A program made the translations under genes and the position numbers. A stretch of DNA of 39,953 bases, from the NCBI GenBank assembly GCA_002343845.1, contig DDSQ01000196.1, positions 22,359-62,311 of the forward strand, written 5' to 3'. Below are positions 1-7,425 of the stretch, piece by piece. How positions within the stretch are numbered: position 1 is the first letter of the stretch; each line of letters begins with the position of its first letter. A model generated the notes under the pieces. It had not been told where the DNA came from and did no database searches. It was given only the letters and a program-made list of their open reading frames with translations. This DNA is from Planctomycetes bacterium UBA2386 (GTDB taxonomy: Bacteria; Planctomycetota; UBA1135; UBA2386).

Positions 1-900
1 GCATCCGGCGGCAGCGAGCCGACGTTCGGCGGCGACCAGATCGGGTCGCCGCTGCAGCAGTTCTCCGGGCAGCGCCGCCGGAATCGGCGGCAGCGCCGTC
101 GGCAACCGCGACGGTGCGGTCTGCTCGCCACGCGGGTAGGCGCCGGTGAGCACTTCGAGCTGGCGCCGCACACGCTGCAGCTGCTCGACCCGCGCCGTGA
201 CCGCGGCTTCGGCGTTGGCGAGGTTCGTGGCGGCGACGTGCACGTCGAATGCCGGTCGCACGCCGCGGCGGTAACGATCGCGCACGTCCTCGGCGGTCCC
301 GCGCCACGTCGCGGCGGTCGCGTTGGCGAGCGCGAGTTGGTCGGTGGCTTCGATGGTGGCGAACCACGTCCGGCACAGCTGCGCCGCGAGGCTCTGCTGG
401 GCTGCCGCCACGTCGGCGGCCGCGGCCTCGACGTCGGCGATCGCCGCCGACTCGCCGGCGCGAACGCGGCCCCAGACGTCGAGCTCCCAGCGCACCGCGA
501 GCGACAGGCCGAACGTCGTCGTCGTGCTGCTCGGCACGCCGCCGCCACCGAACGGAAAGCCGAGGAACAACCGGCGCGCGCGCTGCGCGTCGAGGCTGCC
601 GTCGACCTCGGGCCACGCTGCGCCGGCGGCGATGCCGCGCGCCGCCATCGCGGCTTCGAAGCGCGCCAGCGCCGCACGCAGGTCGTGGTTGTGTTCGAGG
701 CCGCGCGCCACGATCGCCGAGAGGTCGTCGTCGCCGAACGCCGTCCACCAGTCATCGCGCAGAGCTGCCGTTGCGTCGGCTGCAACGGCGGTCGTGAAAG
801 CGGCCGGCACGTCGAGGTCGGCTGGCGGTGCCGCGGTCGGCGGCGCGCTGCCGCACGCCATGAGCAGCAGCACGAACGGCAGGGGACGTGGGGGCCTCAT
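1..900 (-). CDS. RND efflux outer-membrane factor lipoprotein (NodT/OprM family), partial
   Basis: Outer-membrane channel subunit of a tripartite RND-type efflux pump. About 300 N-terminal residues are present; the gene runs off the left edge. It starts at ATG (898-900) with a lipoprotein signal (Leu-Met-Ala-Cys near residue 16). It continues with typical family features: a WWTAFGD-type block, a helical stretch with N-H-D-L-R-A-A-L-A, a WELDVWGR-type block and, near the cut end, the family signature LLQRRPDLVAAERRLAAA. Its start overlaps the stop of the TetR gene by ATGA, so the two are translationally coupled and the pump is probably controlled by that repressor. Membrane-fusion and inner-membrane subunits would be expected just outside the window. 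Family assignment is firm; the substrate is unknown. Confidence 0.9.
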   Translation of the reverse strand, partial: MRPPRPLPFVLLLMACGSAPPTAAPPADLDVPAAFTTAVAADATAALRDDWWTAFGDDDLSAIVARGLEHNHDLRAALARFEAAMAARGIAAGAAWPEVDGSLDAQRARRLFLGFPFGGGGVPSSTTTTFGLSLAVRWELDVWGRVRAGESAAIADVEAAAADVAAAQQSLAAQLCRTWFATIEATDQLALANATAATWRGTAEDVRDRYRRGVRPAFDVHVAATNLANAEAAVTARVEQLQRVRRQLEVLTGAYPRGEQTAPSRLPTALPPIPAALPGELLQRRPDLVAAERRLAAAGC

Positions 901-1559
901 GGGCGGGTTCGGCGCACGCGGCGTCGGGATGGGGGCGGGGCGGCGAGGCCGGCAGCGGCGAACGCAACGAGTTGCTCGGCGAGCGGGCCTGGTTCGTCGA
1001 CGCGACAGACGCCGTCGGTCACGTGGGCGAGGGTCTCGGCGTGTTGCAGCACGTGCGCCATCGCCCCGGCGACGAAGTGCAGCCGCCACCAGGCAGTCGC
1101 CTCGTCGAGGCCGGGCAAGGACCGCCGAAGTGCGCGTGCGAAGCGCTGCCCGAGGTCGCGGAACTGCCGCGCCAGGAAGGTGCGCAGGAACGGCGGCTGC
1201 TCGCCGAGCAGGCGACCGAACAGGCCGCAGAAGCGGGCGTCGGGCGGTGGCGGCGCCCCGCGGCCGGCGTCGCCGATGCCGAACACCGGCTCGAGGAACG
1301 CGCGCACGACGGCGGTGGTCGTCGGCCGCGCGGCGAGCGCGTCGAGGCGCCGTCGGCGTTCGGCGTTGATCGGGGCGATGCGCCGCGCCAACACCGCCAT
1401 CGCCAGTTCTTCCTTGCCGCCGAAGTGGTAGCCGACGGCGGCGAGGTTGACGCCGGCCGCGGCGGTCAGCGCGCGCATCGTCGTCGCCTGGAAACCGGTC
1501 GCCGCGAACAGCCGCTCGGCGGCGTCGAGGATCGTGGTCTTGGTGTCGGCGGCCGGCAT
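897..1559 (-). CDS. TetR/AcrR family transcriptional regulator, PsrA-like
   Basis: 220-residue DNA-binding repressor. Residues about 8-55 form the TetR helix-turn-helix; the recognition part VNLAAVGYHFGGKEEL and the following RRIAPINAERRRRLDAL resemble PsrA-type regulators, and the C-terminal two thirds is the ligand/dimer domain. It lies between an aminotransferase gene (34 bp upstream) and the efflux gene (ATGA overlap downstream). A 16-bp perfect palindrome overlaps the -35 of a good promoter just upstream, so autoregulation and control of the efflux gene are likely. The PsrA box known from pseudomonads, (G/C)AAAC-N2-4-GTTT(G/C), fits this palindrome. The ligand, perhaps a fatty acid or a drug, is inference. 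Confidence 0.9.
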   Translation of the reverse strand: MPAADTKTTILDAAERLFAATGFQATTMRALTAAAGVNLAAVGYHFGGKEELAMAVLARRIAPINAERRRRLDALAARPTTTAVVRAFLEPVFGIGDAGRGAPPPPDARFCGLFGRLLGEQPPFLRTFLARQFRDLGQRFARALRRSLPGLDEATAWWRLHFVAGAMAHVLQHAETLAHVTDGVCRVDEPGPLAEQLVAFAAAGLAAPPPSRRRVRRTRP

Positions 1560-1569
1560 GCGGCGCGGC

Positions 1570-1597
1570 AGGCTACCGTCGCGCGGTCGCGAGTCAA
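1570..1597 (-). promoter_or_regulatory. Sigma70-like promoter of the tetR-efflux operon
   Basis: Minus-strand -35 TTGACT (1597-1592), 16-bp spacer, -10 TAGCCT (1575-1570). Predicted transcription start about 1563, only about 4 nt before the ATG, so the mRNA would be nearly leaderless. The -35 overlaps the palindromic operator. Confidence 0.55.
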
Positions 1598-1609
1598 ACG
1601 GCCGTTTGA
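1594..1609. promoter_or_regulatory. Palindromic operator for the TetR/PsrA-like regulator
   Basis: Perfect 16-bp palindrome TCAAACGGCCGTTTGA. It contains CAAAC-N4-GTTTG, the known PsrA-box form. It includes the stop codon of the aminotransferase gene and covers part of the -35 hexamer of the tetR promoter, where bound repressor would block RNA polymerase. Confidence 0.6.
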
Positions 1610-2814
1610 GACGAGCGTTCGCGGTCGAGTTCCGCGCGCAGGCACTGCGCCAGCCAGGCGTACTGGGCGTCGCTGTTGTAGGCCTGCGGTGACACGCGCA
1701 GCAGGCGCAGCGCCGGGGCAGGCCAGCGCATCACCGGCACTTCGATGTGGTGGTCCCGGCGCAGGGCGACCTGCAGCGGGTCCAGCCCCAGCGGCGGCAC
1801 CGGTGCTGCCCTGGTCGCCGGCAGCGGCACCGACGCGAGCGAGCCGAGCATCGATGCCGGCGCGGGCGGCGTGGTGCTGGCCGCCGCGCACAGCCGTTCG
1901 CGGGCGCGCAGGGCGAGTTCGTGGTTGTGCTGCTGCAGGGCCGGGATGCCGCCGGGCAGCAGGCCGCCGAGGAACTGCAGGGCCGCCGGCACGCACAGGA
2001 ATGGCGTGAAGTCGTCGGTGCCGGTGAAGTCGAACTCGAGGCGGAACCGCGAACGGTCCCGCCTCGGCGAGGTGGCGCCGTGGCTGATCGCCAGCGGCCG
2101 GATCCCGGCCTGGCGATCGCGTCGCACGTGCAGCAGCGCGCTGCCCTTCGGCGTGCACAGCCACTTGTGGCAGTTGCCGGTGTAGTACGCAGCGCCGAGC
2201 TCGTCGAGCGCGAGCGGCACCATGCCGGGCGCATGCGCGCCGTCGACCAGCGTGTCGACGCCGCGCTCGCGCAGCGCGTGCACGAGTTCGCGCACCGGCA
2301 GCACCAGTCCGGTCGGACTCGTCACGTGGTCGACGAGCAGCAACTTCGTGCGCGGCGTCACGCCCGCGAGCACCGCATCGACGATCGCGCGCGGCCCGGC
2401 GGCCGGGAACGGCAGCGGCGCCACGACCACGCGCGCTCCCGCGCGTCCGGCGACGAAGTCGAGCGCGTTGCGGCAGGCGGCGTATTCGTGGTCGGTCACC
2501 AGCAGTTCATCGCCCGGCGCGAACGCCAGCGAACGCAACACGGTGTTGACGCCCGCGGTGGCGTTCGGCACGAACGCGAGGTCGTCGGCGTTGCAGCCGA
2601 CGAACGCCGCGAGTTCGCCCCGCGCCACGTCGAGCAGGCCTTCGAGGTCGCGATGCACGAACTGCACGGGGCCGCGTTCCATCCGCGCGCGCAGCTCCTG
2701 CTGGTGCTGCAGCACGACGCGTGGACAGGCGCCGAAGCTGCCGTGGTTGAGGAAAACGACCCCGGGATCGAGGTCCCAGTGGTGGGCCAGGGCGGACGGA
2801 GCGGGCAGCGACAT
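1594..2814 (-). CDS. Class V (isopenicillin-N-epimerase-like) PLP-dependent aminotransferase
   Basis: 406 residues, full length for the family. The N-terminus has the family's FLNHGSFGACP block. The PLP-binding lysine is in GNCHKWLCTPKG (about Lys217), preceded by VDGAHAPGMV, which carries the Asp and His that contact the cofactor. Relatives include isopenicillin N epimerase-like enzymes and cysteine desulfurase-like enzymes. The closest pattern here is the epimerase-like/hercynylcysteine-lyase-like subgroup, so the exact reaction (transamination, epimerisation or C-S lyase) cannot be read from the sequence. It is the first gene of the aminotransferase-tetR-efflux group; the tetR operator overlaps its stop codon. 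Confidence 0.85.
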   Translation of the reverse strand: MSLPAPSALAHHWDLDPGVVFLNHGSFGACPRVVLQHQQELRARMERGPVQFVHRDLEGLLDVARGELAAFVGCNADDLAFVPNATAGVNTVLRSLAFAPGDELLVTDHEYAACRNALDFVAGRAGARVVVAPLPFPAAGPRAIVDAVLAGVTPRTKLLLVDHVTSPTGLVLPVRELVHALRERGVDTLVDGAHAPGMVPLALDELGAAYYTGNCHKWLCTPKGSALLHVRRDRQAGIRPLAISHGATSPRRDRSRFRLEFDFTGTDDFTPFLCVPAALQFLGGLLPGGIPALQQHNHELALRARERLCAAASTTPPAPASMLGSLASVPLPATRAAPVPPLGLDPLQVALRRDHHIEVPVMRWPAPALRLLRVSPQAYNSDAQYAWLAQCLRAELDRERSSQTAV

Positions 2815-2881
2815 CGCCGCGACTTGTATCCCCCGACGCCGTCGTGGCGCGCGCGATTCAGCGCGTGGGGCCGCGCGCCGC

Positions 2882-2899
2882 CGTCGTCACTCGACGACG
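2882..2899 (-). terminator. Stem-loop over the stop codon of the 2887-4131 gene
   Basis: Perfect 7-bp stem (CGTCGTC/GACGACG) with a 4-nt loop. It covers the last codons and stop of the lipoprotein gene on the minus strand. There is no T tract, so it is at best a weak or factor-dependent terminator or a 3'-end stabiliser. Confidence 0.25.
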
Positions 2900-4131
2900 A
2901 CCGCGACGCGGACCACGGGCGCCGCGAGCTTGTTGGCCGGCGGCACGCCTTCCTGCAGGTGGAAGAACGGCTGCGCCGTGATCGGGCCCAGCGCGCGCAG
3001 CTGCTGGGCGGCGAGCGCTTCGCGCAGCAGGCGTTCGCCCGCGGCGACCCGTTCGTCGAGCGTCCCGGCCGCCGGATAGACGACGAGCTGCCGGCCACCG
3101 GCCACGTCGCGCACGGTCCAGCCCGCGGGCGGCGCGAACGCAGGGCCGTCCGCGCGTTGCCGGAACGGCGCCGCCAGCCAACGACCACGCTCGTCGTGCC
3201 AGAGCACCGGGAAGCCGGCGATCGACTGCTCCTGGCGCACCAACTCGTCGTGCAGCGGTCGGTAGGCGGTCGCGCGCGCGGGCCAGTCGCCGGGATCGGC
3301 GACGACGGCGTGGCGCAGCGGCTGCAGCGTGACCAACTGCGGCGTGGGCGAACGCTTCTCGCCCGAGCCGCCCGGCTGCAAGCGCATGCCACCAGGCGCC
3401 GGCGACGCCTTGCGGTCGGGAGCGTCCGCGGCGCCGCGTGGCGCAAAGAAGTCGGCGTCCCAGGCGACGTTCGCCTGCTCGAGCACCACGCGGCAGCGAC
3501 CGAGGCGTGGGTGGGTGAGCACGCGCGCGACGTGGCTCGTGGGCGTGCTCACGTACTCGTCGATCGTGATCGTGACGTCGCCGAACCGCAGGGCCGCTGG
3601 CAGCAACGAGCCGGCGCGCAGGTCGATCCCGACCTCGCCGCTGTCGGCCGCGAGCGCGAACGTGGCCTTGCCGAGCCGGCGGCATCCGCTCGCGCGGTGC
3701 AGCGGGCCGAACGCCGCCGCGTCGAGCAGGTCGCGCAGGTCGCGCACGCGGCCCTGCTCGTCCGCGTTCACGGCGGCATCGCCATCGAAGTGTGCGACGG
3801 CGCCATCCCGCAGCAGGTAGCGGCCGGTCGCCGACTGCACGCGCAGCTTGCCGGGCAGCTCGGCGAACAGCTGCGTCTCCGTGCCGTCGGGGCCGGTGAC
3901 GGTGGCGACCAGCCGGTCCATGCGGTTGCGCAGTGGCCGGTGGCATTCGTCGAGCACCGCACCGACGAGGTCCTGCTCGCGGATCGCCTCGGTGTCGACG
4001 CTGCGCGGGCGACGTTCCTGCGGCGCGTTGCCGTCGCCGGCATCGGGCGCCCCTTCGCTGCTGCACGCGGCAACGGCCGCGATCCCGCCCAGCAGGAGCG
4101 CTCTCAGCCGCGCGTGAACGTCTTGCGCCAC
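2887..4131 (-). CDS. Predicted secreted lipoprotein of unknown function
   Basis: About 414 residues from a GTG start at 4131. I chose this start because it gives a compact lipoprotein signal: a short basic stretch, a hydrophobic core, then Ala-Val-Ala-Ala-Cys-Ser at about residues 20-25. It overlaps the end of the upstream HEAT-repeat lipoprotein gene by 28 bp, so the two are probably co-transcribed. Residues about 60-250 include strands such as GKLRVQSATGRYLLRDG and AHFDGDAAV, reminiscent of LolA/LppX-like lipoprotein-carrier folds, but the match is weak. The C-terminal 170 residues (ADPGDWPARATAYRPLHDEL onward) form a second domain I do not recognise. Envelope location is likely; no function is assigned. 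Confidence 0.7.
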   Translation of the reverse strand: MAQDVHARLRALLLGGIAAVAACSSEGAPDAGDGNAPQERRPRSVDTEAIREQDLVGAVLDECHRPLRNRMDRLVATVTGPDGTETQLFAELPGKLRVQSATGRYLLRDGAVAHFDGDAAVNADEQGRVRDLRDLLDAAAFGPLHRASGCRRLGKATFALAADSGEVGIDLRAGSLLPAALRFGDVTITIDEYVSTPTSHVARVLTHPRLGRCRVVLEQANVAWDADFFAPRGAADAPDRKASPAPGGMRLQPGGSGEKRSPTPQLVTLQPLRHAVVADPGDWPARATAYRPLHDELVRQEQSIAGFPVLWHDERGRWLAAPFRQRADGPAFAPPAGWTVRDVAGGRQLVVYPAAGTLDERVAAGERLLREALAAQQLRALGPITAQPFFHLQEGVPPANKLAAPVVRVAVVVE

Positions 4132-5069
4132 GCCAGCACGTCGTAGCCGTGGTCGGCGCCACCGGCAAGCGCCGCCAGCGCCTTGCGGGCGTGCAGCCGC
4201 ACGTTCTGCACCGTCTCGTGCGGTCCGAGCGCGTCGACCAGGGCCGGCCATTGCTCCTGCGCGTTCATGCGCCCGAGGGCCAACGCCGCCGCCATGCGCA
4301 CGCGCGGCGTCGCGTCCTTCAGGAACGGCGCGGCCAGCGCACCGTCCTTGCTGTCGCGCGCGAAGCCGAGACCGCGCAACGCACTGACCACCACGCCGGC
4401 CGGCATCGACGCGGCGTCGTTGAGTGTGCGGCGCCAGATCCCGGCGAGCGCGTCGCTCGGCGGGCTCGCCGTCTGCACGCGGTAGAGCGCCCACGCCGCC
4501 TGGACGCGCCCTTCCTCGGAGTGTTTGCCGTTGCGGAAGATCGTCTCGAACACGCCCGGCGGCGTCGCCGGCGCCCGCAGCACCGCGAGCCCGAGCACCG
4601 CGCAGTCGACGACCTTGGGATCGCCGAGCTGCGCGCCTTGCAGGATCGTCGGCATCACTTCGTGCCGGCCCGAGAACCCGAGTGCTGCGAGCGCGAGACC
4701 CTGATCCGACGGGTTCTCGGTGTTGGTCGCGAGATCGCGCAGCCGCTCGAACGTCTCGCCGGGGCGGACGGGCTCGCTCTTCCGTTTGACGAGCATCGGT
4801 CCGAGGTCCAGCACCATCTCGTGGATCGCCTTGTAGAGCCGCTCGGCCTGCGCGTCGGCGCGCGCTTCACCCTGGTTCGAGAGCGCCGCCGCATAGCTGT
4901 CGATCGCCTGGTCGAGCCGCACCAGCACCGTGCGGAAGTCGCGGCGCTTCTGGTCCTCGAGCTTCAACTGGCGTTCGCGGTCGGCCTCCTCGACCGCGGG
5001 CTCACGGCGGATCTCGGGGGCCGAACCGCAGGCGGCGAGCAGGACGAGACAGACGGCGGGGAGACGCAT
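4104..5069 (-). CDS. HEAT-repeat lipoprotein
   Basis: About 321 residues from ATG 5069. A longer in-frame start exists upstream, but this one begins the lipoprotein signal MRLPAVCLVLLAACGSAP (lipobox Leu-Ala-Ala-Cys). A charged, probably coiled-coil stretch follows (residues about 25-95). The rest consists of helical HEAT-like repeats, such as DQGLALAALGFSGRHEVMPT, VDCAVLGLAVLRAP and RVRMAAALALGRMNAQEQWP, ending in the GYDVLAWRKTF tail common in planctomycete HEAT proteins. Such proteins usually act as protein-binding scaffolds. It is divergent from the metallophosphoesterase gene and overlaps the downstream lipoprotein gene. An AAGG lies about 8-11 nt before the start. Confidence 0.8.
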   Translation of the reverse strand: MRLPAVCLVLLAACGSAPEIRREPAVEEADRERQLKLEDQKRRDFRTVLVRLDQAIDSYAAALSNQGEARADAQAERLYKAIHEMVLDLGPMLVKRKSEPVRPGETFERLRDLATNTENPSDQGLALAALGFSGRHEVMPTILQGAQLGDPKVVDCAVLGLAVLRAPATPPGVFETIFRNGKHSEEGRVQAAWALYRVQTASPPSDALAGIWRRTLNDAASMPAGVVVSALRGLGFARDSKDGALAAPFLKDATPRVRMAAALALGRMNAQEQWPALVDALGPHETVQNVRLHARKALAALAGGADHGYDVLAWRKTFTRG

Positions 5070-5122
5070 GTTCGGCGGCCTTGGAGGGGGTTGTGGCCGT
5101 GATCTTCCCGGCCGGCGCCGCT

Positions 5123-5135
5123 GGCGCAATGCGCC
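5123..5135. repeat. 13-bp near-perfect palindrome in a divergent intergenic region
   Basis: GGCGCA-A-TGCGCC, two 6-bp arms with a single central base. It lies in the 143-bp region between the divergent HEAT lipoprotein and metallophosphoesterase genes. A possible operator; in DNA this GC-rich a chance occurrence is also plausible. Confidence 0.25.
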
Positions 5136-5177
5136 GGTGGAGCCGGGCGGTGGCATGCGCCCTCCAGGCAACACAGG

Positions 5178-5206
5178 TTGAGCGCGGCGGCGTGGTTCCG
5201 TAGGGT
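5178..5206 (+). promoter_or_regulatory. Sigma70-like promoter placing transcription start on the ATG
   Basis: -35 TTGAGC (5178-5183), 17-bp spacer, -10 TAGGGT (5201-5206), then exactly 6 nt to the ATG at 5213. Standard geometry puts the transcription start on the A of ATG, giving a leaderless mRNA. Confidence 0.55.
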
Positions 5207-5212
5207 GACCGG

Positions 5213-6037
5213 ATGCGGATCCTCGGCATGGCCGATGTGCCGGCGTTCACGCTCACCTACCGCAGCGCTGCGCACACGCAGGGCACGGTCGACGTGTCGC
5301 TGCCGGTGCACCGGCTCCACGTCGACGCCTTGCCGCCGGGGCTCGCCGGGCTGCTGGTGACTTCGGACCTGCAGGGTTGGGCGAACGGCAGCCAGGGCAA
5401 GGTGCTGCTCGGCATCGCGCTCGCCGAGGCGCTCGGCCGCTACCGCGCCGAGCATGGCATCGACCGGGCGCGGGTCGGCGTGCTGCTGGCGGGGGACCTG
5501 TTCGCGATCGACGACCTGTCGCAGCGCGGCGGTCTCGGCGACGTGCGCGACGTTTGGCGCACGTTCGCGAAGCACGCCGCGTTCGCCGTGGGCGTGGCCG
5601 GCAACCACGACGCGTTTGGCAACAGTGCCGCCGACCTCGCCGCGTTCGCCGACGAGCCGGGCATCGCCCTGCTCGACACCGAGCCGCCGCTGCGGCCGGC
5701 ATGCGAGTTCGCCGGGCTGCGCGTCGCCGGCGTGTCGGGCATCGCCGGCAACCCGAGCCGGCCGTGGCGCCGGCACGCGGACGCCTACGTCAGCGCGGTT
5801 GCCGACGCGATCGCGACCGGGCCCGACGTGCTGCTGCTGCACCAGAACCCGGCGCTGCCAGGCGTTCGCCGCGACGAGCTCACGCGGCTGACGCAACTGC
5901 TCGCCGCGGCCGCCACCGGACTCGTGGTGTTCGGCCACGCGTTCTGCCCCGAGCCGATCGTCACGCTTGGCCGCTGCCAGCTGCTGGCGACCGAGGGGCG
6001 CGCGTTCTGGCTCGAACGGGCGCCGGGCGGCGGATAG
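5213..6037 (+). CDS. Calcineurin-like metallophosphoesterase with altered metal motifs
   Basis: 274 residues. Family motifs appear in order: TSDLQGW (about 50-56), LAGDLFAID (about 93-101), GNHD (130-133), LLLHQNP (about 206-212) and VFGHAF (about 240-245). These define a binuclear metal phosphoesterase fold. Two usual ligands differ: the first motif is D-x-Q instead of D-x-H, and the last is G-H-x-F instead of G-H-x-H. It may therefore bind one metal less tightly or act on an unusual substrate. It is the first gene of a plus-strand group with a thioesterase and a GIY-YIG protein 10 bp and then about 0 bp apart. Phosphoesterase fold firm, substrate unknown. Confidence 0.85.
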   Translation: MRILGMADVPAFTLTYRSAAHTQGTVDVSLPVHRLHVDALPPGLAGLLVTSDLQGWANGSQGKVLLGIALAEALGRYRAEHGIDRARVGVLLAGDLFAIDDLSQRGGLGDVRDVWRTFAKHAAFAVGVAGNHDAFGNSAADLAAFADEPGIALLDTEPPLRPACEFAGLRVAGVSGIAGNPSRPWRRHADAYVSAVADAIATGPDVLLLHQNPALPGVRRDELTRLTQLLAAAATGLVVFGHAFCPEPIVTLGRCQLLATEGRAFWLERAPGGG

Positions 6038-6047
6038 TCGTGCGCCG

Positions 6048-6449
6048 ATGACCGCCTTCCCGCCGCCGGTGCACCGCGTGCGCGTTCGCTACTGCGAGAC
6101 GGATCGCATGGCCGTGGCCCACCACGGCAGCTACGTGGCGTGGTTCGAGGAGGCGCGCACCGAGTGGATGCGGGCACGCGGCAAGACCTACCGGCAGATG
6201 GAGGACGAAGGCAACCTGCTGCAGGTGGTCGAGTTCGTCTGCCGCTACCACAAGCCGGTCGACTACGACGAAGTGATCGCGATCGCGGTGCGCGTGGCGG
6301 AGGGCGGGCGCGTGGCGGTCGTGCTCGAGTACGAGTGCCGGCGTGAGTCGGACGGGGCGGTGTGCGCGACGGGGAGCACGAAGCTCGCGTGCGTCGGGCG
6401 CGACGGCAAGCTCAAGCGGCTGCCGGCGGAACTGGCTCCGGAGACGTGA
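6048..6449 (+). CDS. YbgC/4HBT-type acyl-CoA thioesterase
   Basis: 133 residues, a single hot-dog-fold domain of normal family length. The signature is near the N-terminus: VRYCETDRMAVAHHGSYVAW followed by FEEAR, with the catalytic aspartate in ETD and the His-His-x-x-Tyr helix that packs on the active site. Such enzymes hydrolyse acyl-CoA thioesters in the cytoplasm. The start at 6048 begins the conserved domain directly. Its stop TGA shares its A with the ATG of the GIY-YIG gene (TGATG), so the two are translationally coupled. Family firm, acyl chain preference unknown. Confidence 0.9.
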   Translation: MTAFPPPVHRVRVRYCETDRMAVAHHGSYVAWFEEARTEWMRARGKTYRQMEDEGNLLQVVEFVCRYHKPVDYDEVIAIAVRVAEGGRVAVVLEYECRRESDGAVCATGSTKLACVGRDGKLKRLPAELAPET

Positions 6450-6748
6450 TGGGTGCGCGGCGTGCCCCGCGGCGTTGGTCGGTCTACGTCCTGCGCACGC
6501 GTACGGGTTCGCTCTACACCGGCATCGCGCTCGACGTGATGGCGCGGCTCGCGGCGCATGCCGCGGGGACCGGCGCCAAGGCGCTGCGCGGGCGTGGGCC
6601 GCTGCAGTTGGCGTTCGTAGTGGTCGTCGGCACGCGCGGCGCAGCGCAACGGCTCGAAGCGCGGATCAAGCGGCTGGCGAAGGCCGAGAAGGAACGGCTC
6701 GTCGTCGACGGTCTGCCCGCGGGTTGGGTGCGATCGCGTCGCCGGTAG
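6449..6748 (+). CDS. GIY-YIG nuclease-superfamily protein (UPF0213/YhbQ-like)
   Basis: 99 residues with one GIY-YIG domain: WSVYVLR (the GIY strand), LYTGIA (the YIG strand), then an arginine in MARLAAHAAGTGAKALRGRG, and the C-terminal LEARIKRLAKAEKERLV helix typical of the UPF0213 family. The start at 6449 uses the TGATG overlap with the thioesterase gene. Family members have been linked to DNA cleavage or repair but are poorly characterised. The link with the thioesterase and phosphoesterase is probably only co-transcription. Confidence 0.88.
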   Translation: MGARRAPRRWSVYVLRTRTGSLYTGIALDVMARLAAHAAGTGAKALRGRGPLQLAFVVVVGTRGAAQRLEARIKRLAKAEKERLVVDGLPAGWVRSRRR

Positions 6749-6824
6749 CGGCGTCGGCGCGCACACGGCCCGCTCCACCGATCGCTGGCCCGATCGAACG
6801 ACGAGGGCCGGGGGCGGGACCCGA

Positions 6825-6853
6825 TCGCCATCGCGCGCCCGTTCGCGTAGCCT
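6825..6853 (+). promoter_or_regulatory. Candidate promoter of the ECF sigma-kinase operon
   Basis: Weak -35 TCGCCA (6825-6830), 17-bp spacer, good -10 TAGCCT (6848-6853). Predicted start near 6860, leaving a leader of about 44 nt that contains the inverted repeats at 6855-6880. Confidence 0.35.
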
Positions 6854-6854
6854 G

Positions 6855-6880
6855 CCCGCCCAGGCGGGAATCCTCCCGCC
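6855..6880 (+). promoter_or_regulatory. Three-arm inverted repeat (alternative hairpins) in the sigma-factor leader
   Basis: Arms CCCGCC (6855-6860), GGCGGG (6863-6868) and CCCGCC (6875-6880). The middle arm can pair with either flank. Pairing with the right arm extends to 7 bp with a 4-nt loop (GGCGGGA-ATCC-TCCCGCC). The element lies just after the predicted -10 and ends 23 nt before the sigma start. It may be an operator or an RNA switch. Confidence 0.3.
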
Positions 6881-6903
6881 GCCCGTTCGTAACGCGCCCC
6901 CCA

Positions 6904-7425
6904 ATGTCGCTGACGCCGGAAGTCGCCTTCGAGCAGCACCGCGAGCGCCTGCTGTCGGTGATCTGGCTGCGCATGGGCCCCAACCTGCGCGTGCGCATGG
7001 ACCCCGAGGACGTCCTGCAGGAAGTCGCGATCGAGGCCGTCAACTCGTGGCGCACGTTGGCCGACGAACAGAACGCCGGCGCCTGGCTGGTGACGCTCGC
7101 CCGCCGCAAGGTGGCGCGCATCCTGCGGGATCAGCTCGGCGTCGCCGCGCGCGACCCGCGCCGCGAGCACGCCATCAAGACCGACCTGCCGCTCGCCGAT
7201 CGCCGTTCGGGTCCGGTGACCCACGCCGACCGCAAGGACCGGCTGCAGCTGCTCGAGCAGGCGATGGAGAAGCTCTCGGACGACCATCGCGAAGTGATCC
7301 TCGGCATGAAGATCGAGGGGTTGTCGGCCAAGGAAGTGGGCGAGCGCATGGAGCGCACCGAGAATGCCGTGCACCTGCTGCTGAGCCGCGCTCTGAAGCG
7401 GCTCGCCGAAGAACTCAAGCTGTGA
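6904..7425 (+). CDS. ECF-type RNA polymerase sigma factor
   Basis: 173 residues with sigma region 2 (about 10-75; core-binding block DPEDVLQEVAIEAVNSW) and region 4 (about 115-170; ends SAKEVGERMERTENAVHLLL then SRALKRLAEEL), and no region 1 or 3. The start at 6904 begins the conserved part. The stop overlaps the GTG start of the kinase gene (GTGA), so the pair is translationally coupled. Planctomycetes are known for ECF factors encoded beside Ser/Thr kinases and apparently controlled by phosphorylation rather than by a classical anti-sigma factor; no anti-sigma gene is seen here. The regulon is unknown. Confidence 0.92.
   Translation: MSLTPEVAFEQHRERLLSVIWLRMGPNLRVRMDPEDVLQEVAIEAVNSWRTLADEQNAGAWLVTLARRKVARILRDQLGVAARDPRREHAIKTDLPLADRRSGPVTHADRKDRLQLLEQAMEKLSDDHREVILGMKIEGLSAKEVGERMERTENAVHLLLSRALKRLAEELKL

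Noticed and set aside
1747..4146. About 800-codon plus-strand frame opposite the aminotransferase and lipoprotein genes
   Set aside because: Low-complexity translation rich in Arg, Gln and Glu; the minus-strand genes have clear catalytic or signal motifs.
6779..6827. Three copies of CCGATCG upstream of the first sigma gene
   Set aside because: CGATCG is common throughout this GC-rich window, and the spacing of the copies is irregular.
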